From a virus: DNA of 32,533 nt. The stretch spans positions 1 to 32,533 of the IMG/VR virus record IMGVR_UViG_3300038548_000276, one strand, 5' to 3'. Both the position numbers and the translations under genes were made by a program. Below the pieces are notes generated by a model. It had not been told where the DNA came from, did not search any database, and saw only the letters and a program-made list of their open reading frames with translations. Numbering within the stretch: the first letter of the stretch is position 1; each line of letters opens with the position of its first letter. Of the stretch, positions 13,929-21,365 are shown one piece after another.

Positions 13929-15188
13929 ATGTCTAGTACAGGTAAAATTGTAGAGGTTCTATATGAGAACGCTCTAGAAACATTCGAGACGCAAGATCAA
14001 ATGCTTGATATGGTGTCATTTTTTCAACCAGAAGCAGGAACCATGCAAAACAGCGACAACTTTATTTGGCGTCCTGTTGAGCAACACGCTCCAATTATCG
14101 AAGGTTGGGATATTACGGGTGACGAACAAGAAATTATTGAAGAAACTTATCCGGCAGTATTGGGTGAGCCTAAGAATGATTTCGTTAAGCAACGCGCAGA
14201 TCAATTACGTGACTTAACATTCTGGAATCGTCGCGGTAAAGAGTCAGGCCGAAGACAAGCATCTAATCTTAATCAGGGCATTGTTAATGCAATGGCTATT
14301 CAAGGTTCAATGTTTTATGAATCTACAGCTACAAGTGGATATCCATTTATAGCAGAGGCTCAAGCATTAATGAATGAGCGTCAAGGCTATGTAACCGAGC
14401 GCTGCTTCCTATTAAATGACCGAAGCACGTTAGACTTCTCGGCTGATTTAGCAGCTCGCCAAACGCTGCAGGGTCGTCCAGAGTCGGACGCATGGACAAA
14501 AGGCCAAATTGGTTCGAACGTTGCAGAGTTCAATGTTTATACCGGCTCTTACTTGCCTACGCTAGTTGGTGGGGCTTCTCCCGCAACTACCGTGACAGGT
14601 GATCAGTCGTTTAAGCCCGAAGGTGGAACAGTTGACCCGGTAACTGGCGTTTGTACTAACGTTGATTATCGTCAAGCAGTTATCCCGGTAGCAGCTTCAG
14701 CCTCTTATAATATTGGCGACAAGATCACCCTTGGTGTTAACGCTATTGGTTTAGATGATAAAACAGATACAGGTCAGTTAATGACTTTCACAATTGTAGC
14801 TAAACCATCAGGTACAAGTATTACTGTTTACCCTAAGCCTATCGCAGCAGATGACGCAGCTTTAACACCTACCGAGTTAGCTTACGCTAATATCGATACT
14901 GTTATTATAGGTACTACTGTAGTAGCTCGTGTTAATGTTGATGCAACAGCTAAAACCAATTTATTCTGGGACAAAGACGCGGTAGAAGTATTAGGCGGAA
15001 CTATACCGGCTGAATTAATGCAAGAGTTTGACGGTAAAAAAGTCATGACTGAGCGCATGAAGAACGGTTTAAACATGTATATGGTTTATGATGGAAACAT
15101 CAATGACATGACATTTAGATATCGTTTATTCACTTGGTATGGAATTACAATCAAAGATCCTTCACGTGTTGGTGTAGCAATTCAATAA
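13929..15188 (+). CDS. major capsid protein, P22 coat family
   Basis: The 419-residue product follows the scaffold and is close to P22 gp5 in length (430). The N-terminal region (STGKIVEVLYENALETFE) is followed by SDNFIWRPVEQHAPIIEGWD and VKQRADQLRDLTFWNRRG, features of the P22-type HK97-fold coat. A variable, glycine/threonine-rich beta region around residues 215-330 (TVDPVTGVCTNVDYRQAVIP and onward) corresponds to where P22 carries its extra domain. The ending MVYDGNINDMTFRYRLFTWY is also typical. A strong terminator 20 bases downstream is consistent with high expression. There is an AAGGT ribosome binding site. Confidence 0.88.
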   Translation: MSSTGKIVEVLYENALETFETQDQMLDMVSFFQPEAGTMQNSDNFIWRPVEQHAPIIEGWDITGDEQEIIEETYPAVLGEPKNDFVKQRADQLRDLTFWNRRGKESGRRQASNLNQGIVNAMAIQGSMFYESTATSGYPFIAEAQALMNERQGYVTERCFLLNDRSTLDFSADLAARQTLQGRPESDAWTKGQIGSNVAEFNVYTGSYLPTLVGGASPATTVTGDQSFKPEGGTVDPVTGVCTNVDYRQAVIPVAASASYNIGDKITLGVNAIGLDDKTDTGQLMTFTIVAKPSGTSITVYPKPIAADDAALTPTELAYANIDTVIIGTTVVARVNVDATAKTNLFWDKDAVEVLGGTIPAELMQEFDGKKVMTERMKNGLNMYMVYDGNINDMTFRYRLFTWYGITIKDPSRVGVAIQ

Positions 15189-15208
15189 GTGTTTGTGATT
15201 AGATAAAT

Positions 15209-15240
15209 AAAAAAGGGGTCTCACGGCTCCTTTTTTATTT
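15209..15240 (+). terminator. strong rho-independent terminator after the coat gene
   Basis: A 12-base stem (15209-15220 with 15225-15236, two G-T wobbles) with a four-base TCAC loop begins with six A residues and ends with six T residues then ATTT. Because both arms end in A or T tracts, it could work in either direction. The position just after the coat gene would cap coat-scaffold transcripts and limit readthrough into head-completion genes. Confidence 0.8.
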
Positions 15241-15281
15241 GTTCAAAACTGTGTTAAAATTAGTAAAAAGAGAGGTCCATT

Positions 15282-15533
15282 ATGTCCACTGTATTATATA
15301 AGCTAGTAAACGGAAAACCAGAACGTGAGTTAGTTGATGCTCTTGAGGTTGGCAGGCTGTTAAAAGCTGGTTACTCAACAACTCCAGAAAAGCTAATCAA
15401 AGTTAAAGAGGTTGATACAAATAAATCAGGCAAGCTGTCTAATTCTGAAGTAAAGGCCGCAGCAAAAAAAGCAGGAATATCAACTAAAAACAGATCGATT
15501 TCATCACTTAAAAAAGAGTTAGGTTGTGAGTAA
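15282..15533 (+). CDS. small protein with canonical EF-hand loop
   Basis: This 83-residue protein starts with an AGAGGTCC ribosome binding site. Residues of the segment DTNKSGKLSNSE match the EF-hand calcium loop at the ligand positions: D at 1, N at 3, S at 5, G at 6, a hydrophobic at 8, E at 12. It is flanked by helices (LIKVKEV before, VKAAAKKAGI after). The N terminus (VLYKLVNGKPERELVDALEV) is a separate small domain. Calcium binding near capsid completion genes would be structural. The next gene starts inside its end. The family is otherwise unknown. Confidence 0.55.
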   Translation: MSTVLYKLVNGKPERELVDALEVGRLLKAGYSTTPEKLIKVKEVDTNKSGKLSNSEVKAAAKKAGISTKNRSISSLKKELGCE

Positions 15534-16236
15534 AACTAAGATAGAGCATATCAACAAAGCTTATAAGCGCTTAAGGATTAGCGGGATAACCGTTAACCCA
15601 TCTAATAATCAGATTGAGGACGCTTTAGAGACTCTTGAAGATATGATGTATACGTTTTCTTCTCGAAATATCTGCTCTTCTTATATTTTCGAGGATGTAT
15701 TAGATCCAAATACCGACTCAGGAATAGATCCATCATTCAATGAAGCAACCGCTGACAACTTGGCTATTAGGCTTGGCTCTAATTTTGGCAAGGTCATACC
15801 TATGGAGCTGTCAAAATTAGCCAGGGCTGGATTATCTAACTGGTCCGCACGTACAGCAAGAATTAAACAGATAGCACCACCAAGACGCCAGCCAAAAGGA
15901 TCTGGAAATACATTTAGATTTATTAATTGGTTGAGATTTTTCCGAATTGAGGAAGGCTCACCAATATCATGTGATACGTTAGATTTAAAAGTTGATGAAA
16001 TAGACTCGTTTTCTATTGATTTCTCTAATTACCTGCTTGATGGTGCAACTATTGTAAGTGTTGTTTTATTGCCTACCAATGGACTGCAGATATTATCCGA
16101 CTCTTTCAATGATACCGTTGTAACAATGGAGTGCAAGGGGGTGGAGTGCGGCTCTCAAACAGTAAAAATAACTGTGACAACATCAACCGGAAGAGTTAAC
16201 CCTGAAACCGTCTACTTTAGCATCACAGAGGTTTAG
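15526..16236 (+). CDS. tail accessory factor, P22 gp4-like, with added beta domain
   Basis: Residues 1-125 have the P22 gp4 fold pattern (KTKIEHINKAYKRLRI, NQIEDALETLEDMMYTF, TADNLAIRLGSNFGKV). In P22 this protein extends the portal for tail attachment and has about 166 residues. Here a beta-rich C-terminal domain (about residues 145-236: DTLDLKVDEIDSFSIDFSNY and VKITVTTSTGRVNPETVYFS) is added, resembling the Ig-like domain seen in many phage structural proteins. It starts with GTG overlapping the previous stop by eight bases. The next gene is gp10-like, keeping the P22 order. Confidence 0.72.
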   Translation: MSKTKIEHINKAYKRLRISGITVNPSNNQIEDALETLEDMMYTFSSRNICSSYIFEDVLDPNTDSGIDPSFNEATADNLAIRLGSNFGKVIPMELSKLARAGLSNWSARTARIKQIAPPRRQPKGSGNTFRFINWLRFFRIEEGSPISCDTLDLKVDEIDSFSIDFSNYLLDGATIVSVVLLPTNGLQILSDSFNDTVVTMECKGVECGSQTVKITVTTSTGRVNPETVYFSITEV

Positions 16237-16238
16237 AT

Positions 16239-17648
16239 ATGCCTTCAGTTACATTTATCAAAGGCGATAAAGTAGATAATAATGTTGATTATCGTGACGC
16301 CTTACCTGTTAACTACTATGCTGTCCTTCGAAATATATATGGCGAAAAAGGATATATGCTTAATTATTACGGCCTGTCTGATTTTGCGGTAGGTCAAGGT
16401 GTAAGCCGTGGCGGTATTTGGGTGGCTAGAACAGGGTTTGAAGGTCAATATCGAGTTAGTGGAACATCATTTATCAAAATTGAGGATGATCAAAGTGTGA
16501 CCGTTTTAGGTGAAATACCTGGAACTGATCAGGCGTCATTAACATATTCACTTAACAATATAGCTATTGTTGCTAATTTAAGGCTTTACTATTACAACCC
16601 CACAGACGGATTCAGGCAAATTACTGACGATGACTTAGGTGATCCTATTGATATTGTTTGGGCTGATTTTCGTTTTGTTGCAACTGATGGCGAATTCTTA
16701 TTTCAGTCAAGCGAGTTAGATGAAGAGAAATTTGAACCGTTAGCCTTTAGCGGATCAGATTTCCAGCCTGATAAAATTTGGGGTGTTGGTTTAGATGAGG
16801 ATAATGAGCTAATAGCATTTAACGAATTAACTACAGAGTATTTCGTTAATTCTGGATTAGAAAATTTCACTTATACTAGAATTCCATTAAAAGCAGTGAA
16901 GGCCGGTATTGTTGGGACCTATGCAAAGGCTGAATATAAAGATCAGTGGTACGCATTAACCAGAAGGGTTAATACTCAGCCTCACTTTGCAGTGATTCAA
17001 TCAGGATCTTCTGAATCAATATCAAGCAGAGAAATAGAAAAACTTTTATCTCAGTTTACAGCGGAAGAGCTATCAAAAACTGTAGTTGAGGTTTTTATTA
17101 AAGACGCTGTTACATGGATGGTCGCACACCTACCCGGCTTAACATTGGCGTACAATGAGTCAGTCGCTAAAGACTACGGCATTAACTTAGCGTGGAGTAT
17201 CCTAAAGACTGATGTTTTAGGTGAAGCAACCTATCGAGGAAAAGATTTGGTTTTTGACCCAAGGTTCAAAGTGTGGTGTATAGGCGACAAGTTTGATTCA
17301 ACTATCGGATTTCTTGATGATTCAAAATGCACTCATTACGGGGATATTGTAGAGGGGCTTCTGTTTACTCCTACAATTGATCTAGAAACGCTTTCCATTG
17401 ATATGATTCAATTGGAAACAATCCCAGGAATAACTCAAGATAATGACGCGACTGTGTTCGTATCTCGATCAGATGACTTGCGTATAGATGGCTTTGAATG
17501 GACTCAAGAATATGGGACCAATTTTGATTACAACAAAAACTTTATTATCTGGGGTTTTGGATATGTAGCTCAAAATGTATCTATGAGATTAAGGACGGCT
17601 TCACGATCTAGAATGGCTTTCGTAAGATTTAAAATAGAGGCTTCTTAG
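16239..17648 (+). CDS. packaged DNA stabilisation protein, P22 gp10-like
   Basis: The 469-residue protein matches P22 gp10 in length (472) and in its motif order: a VDYRDALPVNYYAV start, GVSRGGIWVA, the segment KAGIVGTYAKAEYKDQWYAL, then SSREIEKLLSQFTAEEL and MVAHLPGLTLAYN. In P22 it forms the hexameric hub that closes the tail after packaging and holds the needle. It lies between gp4 and the needle-like gene as in P22. Its TAG overlaps the next GTG start by one base. Confidence is high from several collinear matches. Confidence 0.85.
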   Translation: MPSVTFIKGDKVDNNVDYRDALPVNYYAVLRNIYGEKGYMLNYYGLSDFAVGQGVSRGGIWVARTGFEGQYRVSGTSFIKIEDDQSVTVLGEIPGTDQASLTYSLNNIAIVANLRLYYYNPTDGFRQITDDDLGDPIDIVWADFRFVATDGEFLFQSSELDEEKFEPLAFSGSDFQPDKIWGVGLDEDNELIAFNELTTEYFVNSGLENFTYTRIPLKAVKAGIVGTYAKAEYKDQWYALTRRVNTQPHFAVIQSGSSESISSREIEKLLSQFTAEELSKTVVEVFIKDAVTWMVAHLPGLTLAYNESVAKDYGINLAWSILKTDVLGEATYRGKDLVFDPRFKVWCIGDKFDSTIGFLDDSKCTHYGDIVEGLLFTPTIDLETLSIDMIQLETIPGITQDNDATVFVSRSDDLRIDGFEWTQEYGTNFDYNKNFIIWGFGYVAQNVSMRLRTASRSRMAFVRFKIEAS

Positions 17649-18163
17649 TGGCCGACCCTAGGCGAACATCATCAAGAAGAGCTGCGCTAAGTTATGATCA
17701 GCTAAAAAGACTTACTGATGAAGCGGGTTTTAGATGGCCCGATTTATTAATTAAGGATTACCAGGGGATAATTCAAGATACTACGTTTCTTTCTGATGAA
17801 GTAGACGATTTAGAATTAAGGGTAGTTCAGAACGAGGAAGATATAGAAGTATTGCAAGCTGAAGTTTTAGATCTACAAGAAAGAGTTGAGGATTTAGAAT
17901 ATCGAGTTTTTGAAACGATATTAACGACAGCTAGTTTGACGGCTGAAGAGTTTCAAACAATTATATGTAGAAATACGTCACCAATTGAAATTTTACTAAA
18001 AACATTACCACTAAAGGATGACGAGATTAACATTAAAAGAAAACCGGAGGCGGCATCAGTTAAAGTTATAGGTGAAATTGATGGCGAGACATTTAAGGTA
18101 TTAAACGTTAGGAATTATTCAATGAAATTAGTATTTGATGGTATAGAGTGGAGTGAAATATGA
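17648..18163 (+). CDS. tail-needle-like trimeric coiled-coil protein
   Basis: This 171-residue protein starts with GTG overlapping the gp10 stop. After a 50-residue N-terminal segment (MADPRR...) come regular heptads (DEVDDLELRVVQNEEDIEVL, VLDLQERVEDLEYRVFE) typical of a trimeric coiled coil. A beta-rich C-terminal knob follows (RNTSPIEILLKTLPLKDDEI to LVFDGIEWSEI). P22 gp26 has the same position and a similar coiled-coil fibre that plugs the tail and penetrates the envelope. The knob fold resembles short fibre tips and could contact the host surface. The role is inferred from position and layout. Sequence identity to gp26 is not evident. Confidence 0.6.
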   Translation: MADPRRTSSRRAALSYDQLKRLTDEAGFRWPDLLIKDYQGIIQDTTFLSDEVDDLELRVVQNEEDIEVLQAEVLDLQERVEDLEYRVFETILTTASLTAEEFQTIICRNTSPIEILLKTLPLKDDEINIKRKPEAASVKVIGEIDGETFKVLNVRNYSMKLVFDGIEWSEI

Positions 18164-19626
18164 GCAATAATGCTGCGCCAGAAGTACAAAAAACAGCGTT
18201 TGGTGAAGCTACTTCCGCAGAGATAACACCTATCACTCAGATAAACGCCTCTTACGGTATATTTAGCGATGTTTTAACGGTAGTTGATTCTAGTCCGTCT
18301 GGAACCACGACAGTCGTGGATAATATGTATACGGTTCAAACAGGAACAGCACCAGATGGGCTAGCTAGTATATTATCATTTAGACAATTAAAATTTAGGC
18401 AGGGGCAGGGAGGCGCGGCGAGATTTACCGCTCTATTTACACTAGGTGTAGCCAACACCCAGCAGGCGGCTGGATTTATTACAGCAGAAAATGTATTTGC
18501 ATTTGGTTATATTGGGACTGCATTCGGCATAGTTCACGCGTTTGACGGAGAGGCGGAACACCAGGAGCTTACTGTTACCGTTGCTGGTGGCGCAGAGACT
18601 GCCACGGTAACTATTGATGGCGTTGCATACCCTGTTGTTTTGACGGTAGGATCTGGAACAGTTCAGCATACAGCCTTTGAGTTAGCGAGCGAACTAAATG
18701 GAACAGTCCCTAACTATACTATCACTTCGAATAACGATCAGGTCATTGCTCAAGCTTTAATATCTGGACCTCAAGGAGCCTTTACTTTTTCTAGCACAGG
18801 AACTGCAGCGGCGGCATGGTCACAAATTACCGCCGGAGTAGATCCGACTCTTAATTTTATACCCCAAGCAAGCTGGAATGGGGATACAAGATTAGATGGA
18901 GACTCTCAAGATGTTTTAGATCCAACAAAAGGGAATTTATATCAAATACAAGGGTGTATGGGTTTCGGTAGCGTTGGGTTTTTTATTGAAGATAGCAAAA
19001 GCGCTGAGTTGATTCTTGTTCACAGGATTCAATCTGCCAACACGAGAATAACACCAGTTACTAGCAACCCAGTTTATCGCGTTGGATGGCTGGTTAGGAA
19101 TTTGGGGAATACAAGCAACATAACCATTCAAGGTGATTCTGCCTCGTCTTATATTCAAGGCAAGATAGAGAGAGCAGGTCAACCCCGATCTGATTCAAAC
19201 AACCAATTAAGCGTTGGAGTTTTACAAACTAATTTAATAGCATTCAGGAATCGAGCGTCTTTTTCAGGAAGAGTTAACAGAATAGAAATCCTTCCAAATT
19301 TAATTACAGCTGCCAATGAAGCAAATAAATCAGCTGTATTTGAATTAATTATAGAGCCAGTATTCTCAGGGGACTTAGACTGGAGTTATTTAGATAAAAC
19401 CACTTCAGTTATGGAGGTCGCTACAGATGCCGTCACTTTGCTTGGCGGTCGGTCAATAGGGACTTTTGTTATCGCTACAAATTCCAATGATCAAGCGAGG
19501 TTCAATGTAACCAGGCAACAAATAACAGCGATACAAAACTCTCTAACTTTTGCAATTGTTGGAAATACTACTAGTGGCGCAGCGGGTGACTTGATAGCTG
19601 GCCTAGTTTGGATTGAGGATCACTAA
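18160..19626 (+). CDS. large beta-rich putative virion protein
   Basis: The 488-residue protein overlaps the needle gene (ATGA). It is beta-rich throughout, with repeated motifs (QELTVTVAGGAETATVTIDG, PVVLTVGSG) around residues 125-180 and a second half with GNLYQIQGCMGFGSVGFFIED, then ELILVHRIQSANTRI and later DWSYLDKTTSVMEV. The Y-Q-I-Q/GFG/IE-D/H-R-I-QSAN pattern recalls a structural protein I have seen in marine phage genomes, but I cannot name the family. Position among tail genes suggests an appendage or head/tail surface protein. No catalytic motif was identified. Confidence 0.55.
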   Translation: MSNNAAPEVQKTAFGEATSAEITPITQINASYGIFSDVLTVVDSSPSGTTTVVDNMYTVQTGTAPDGLASILSFRQLKFRQGQGGAARFTALFTLGVANTQQAAGFITAENVFAFGYIGTAFGIVHAFDGEAEHQELTVTVAGGAETATVTIDGVAYPVVLTVGSGTVQHTAFELASELNGTVPNYTITSNNDQVIAQALISGPQGAFTFSSTGTAAAAWSQITAGVDPTLNFIPQASWNGDTRLDGDSQDVLDPTKGNLYQIQGCMGFGSVGFFIEDSKSAELILVHRIQSANTRITPVTSNPVYRVGWLVRNLGNTSNITIQGDSASSYIQGKIERAGQPRSDSNNQLSVGVLQTNLIAFRNRASFSGRVNRIEILPNLITAANEANKSAVFELIIEPVFSGDLDWSYLDKTTSVMEVATDAVTLLGGRSIGTFVIATNSNDQARFNVTRQQITAIQNSLTFAIVGNTTSGAAGDLIAGLVWIEDH

Positions 19627-19961
19627 TGGCATTAAATGACGCATCAACAACTCGGACCAATACAGCTTCAAAAACACCAAGTGCCACGTTGAACGGCGCT
19701 GTAGGTGACGCTATCGGCGTTATAGTTGATACTGCAGCAGCAGCGGGAAGAACAAAAACCTCAACTTTCGATCTGGAAGCCGTAATAAACGGACGGACAA
19801 CGCCGGTGGAAATTGTTCAGTCTGGGGAGAATTTAGACCTAGGGGACGTATGTGCCGCATTGGCTGAAAAAGGCTACAGGGTCTCTTTTCGACCAAAAAA
19901 AGCTCATAGCGAAACAGGAAAGAGTAGAGTGACTTTTACAATAGCATGGGATTCAGTATGA
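19626..19961 (+). CDS. hypothetical protein paired with the beta-rich virion protein
   Basis: This 111-residue protein starts at the last base of the previous stop (TAATG). It has a polar threonine-rich N terminus (NDASTTRTNTASKTPSATLN), then a compact domain (RTKTSTFDLEAVINGRTTPV, GENLDLGDVCAALAEKGYRV, RVTFTIAWDSV). No known family was recognised. A small structural or chaperone role beside the previous gene is possible. Its stop overlaps the next start (ATGA). Confidence 0.5.
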   Translation: MALNDASTTRTNTASKTPSATLNGAVGDAIGVIVDTAAAAGRTKTSTFDLEAVINGRTTPVEIVQSGENLDLGDVCAALAEKGYRVSFRPKKAHSETGKSRVTFTIAWDSV

Positions 19962-20155
19962 ACGTTTGCGAACTAAATAAGTTTATCGATCTAGCTGGCG
20001 ACACCAAGATTGACTGCTATAATTTTAACCCAACTACAGAAAAAGCCACTATTTCAAAAGGTGAAAATAATGTAGTGATTGATTTGAACTTATCAAATGT
20101 AGAGCAGCTTTCATTATTCCAATTGTTTTTAGATGAGTTAACCACTGGTGATTAA
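19958..20155 (+). CDS. hypothetical protein, 65 aa
   Basis: The start chosen is the ATG overlapping the upstream TGA (ATGA), giving MNVCELNKFIDLAGDTKID. An earlier in-frame ATG at 19946 lies within the previous gene. The product is acidic and short, with an amphipathic C-terminal helix (LNLSNVEQLSLFQLFLDELT). No family was recognised. A promoter-like sequence begins over its stop codon. Confidence 0.45.
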   Translation: MNVCELNKFIDLAGDTKIDCYNFNPTTEKATISKGENNVVIDLNLSNVEQLSLFQLFLDELTTGD

Positions 20156-20180
20156 TAGTTTTTATGATTTATGTTAGAAT
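20152..20180 (+). promoter_or_regulatory. candidate promoter with extended -10
   Basis: TTAATA (20152-20157) and TAGAAT (20175-20180) are separated by 17 bases, and TG precedes the -10 (ATGTTAGAAT). The -10 matches five of six consensus positions. It lies in the 51-base gap before the gene at 20207 and could give ejection-protein genes separate transcription. Confidence 0.45.
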
Positions 20181-20206
20181 AGTTAAAATTGCAACGGGCT
20201 TTAATA

Positions 20207-20539
20207 ATGCTAACTCCTTACGCTGGCGAGCTTAACGGGCTCTGCACAACGGATACCCACTTAGTTTATAGGTGGGATAATGAAGATTGCAAGATACTAT
20301 TTTCAATGACTCGACACGGTAACGGTATGGCTTGTCATTTTTCTAGCGATAGGAAAGGCTTGAGAAAGTTAAGGGAAGCAATGGAAGATGCAGATTCGTT
20401 TATTTATGAAAATTTTGCTTGGTGTGAGATGGTTTTTGCAAACGTATCACTTAAAAGCGTAGAAAGGCTAGTTAAGAATATAGGTTTTATTCATATAGCT
20501 AATTCAAAAGATTGTAGGGTTTATGTGAGGGCGAGATAG
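20207..20539 (+). CDS. hypothetical protein, 110 aa
   Basis: The ATG at 20207 was chosen over an in-frame TTG six codons earlier. The product starts MLTPYAGELNGLCTTDTHLV and continues with beta strands (CKILFSMTRHGNGMACHFSS), a helix with basic residues (RKGLRKLREAMEDADSFIYE), and a C-terminal half (VSLKSVERLVKNIGFIHIAN then KDCRVYVRAR). This resembles small acetyltransferase-like or acyl-transfer folds in its alternation, but no catalytic or cofactor motif is clear. It is one base upstream of the ejection-protein gene. Function unknown. Confidence 0.5.
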   Translation: MLTPYAGELNGLCTTDTHLVYRWDNEDCKILFSMTRHGNGMACHFSSDRKGLRKLREAMEDADSFIYENFAWCEMVFANVSLKSVERLVKNIGFIHIANSKDCRVYVRAR

Positions 20540-20540
20540 T

Positions 20541-21365
20541 ATGGGCAGTGTAATGAATTCAATAACAGACGAAATAGGTCTGTCAAATACCAGCGAACAA
20601 GAAAGAGCTGGTAGAGAAGCTAGAGCCGCTTCCGAGACTACGGCTGGATATCAAACCGATGCTTGGAACTATATGCTAGAACAGGAGAGGCTACCATCCG
20701 AATTAAGATCGGGAGCATTGTCTCAACTAGGCGCTTTACAGGGGTTGGGTGGCGACCGAGAAGCAGCTATGCAAAACCTTCAAAACTCCCCCATATTTAA
20801 GGCGATAATGGCCGGGCAACAACAAGGCGAGGCGTCTATACTAAGAAATGCCGGGATGACTGGCGGAGTTCGTTCTGGAAATACTCAAGGTTCACTTGGA
20901 CAATATGCCCAAGGGTTGAATTTACAGGCGTTAATGGCATCTATGGGCGGGTTAACTGATTTATCACGACTACCGTCTTACGCTCCAATGATAGCAGGAC
21001 AGCAAGCAGGAATCGGCCAAACACTAGGTCAAGGCATGGTAGCAGAGTCTCAAGGCTACTTAGCTGGCTCTCAATCATACGTTGACGCAATGAGGCAAGA
21101 GCGCCAATACGCACATGAAGCTGGAATGTCTGCAATGGGTAACTCTGACTCTAGGCTGAAGAAAGATATTATTAAGACTGGCATAAAGAACGGATTCAAC
21201 ACTTATAAATGGGTTTGGAATTCAATAGCTAACAGTATTGGTCTTTCTGGTGAAGGCTTTGGTGTTATGGCTCAAGAGGTCGAGCTTATTAACCCGGATG
21301 CAGTGGGCGTCCTAAATGGATATAAAGCTGTAAATTATGACTTGATAGGAGTTAATCATGGTTAA
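20541..21365 (+). CDS. DNA ejection-type protein with C-terminal S74 chaperone-like domain
   Basis: Residues 1-195 are alanine-, glutamine- and glycine-rich helix (RAGREARAASETTAGYQTDA, RNAGMTGGVRSGNTQGSLGQ). This composition is typical of P22 gp7-type proteins that are injected with DNA. The last 74 residues (from 201) start NSDSRLKKDI and include GVMAQEV (241-247) and the ending YKAVNYDLIG. That is the pattern of the peptidase S74 intramolecular chaperone usually found at the ends of tail spikes. The domain self-cleaves after folding in known cases. The position matches the first P22 ejection gene. Confidence 0.7.
   Translation: MGSVMNSITDEIGLSNTSEQERAGREARAASETTAGYQTDAWNYMLEQERLPSELRSGALSQLGALQGLGGDREAAMQNLQNSPIFKAIMAGQQQGEASILRNAGMTGGVRSGNTQGSLGQYAQGLNLQALMASMGGLTDLSRLPSYAPMIAGQQAGIGQTLGQGMVAESQGYLAGSQSYVDAMRQERQYAHEAGMSAMGNSDSRLKKDIIKTGIKNGFNTYKWVWNSIANSIGLSGEGFGVMAQEVELINPDAVGVLNGYKAVNYDLIGVNHG

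Noticed and set aside
20207-20539. Acetyltransferase assignment
   Set aside because: The alternation of strands and helices is suggestive, but no acetyl-CoA binding motif is visible, so the gene is left as hypothetical.
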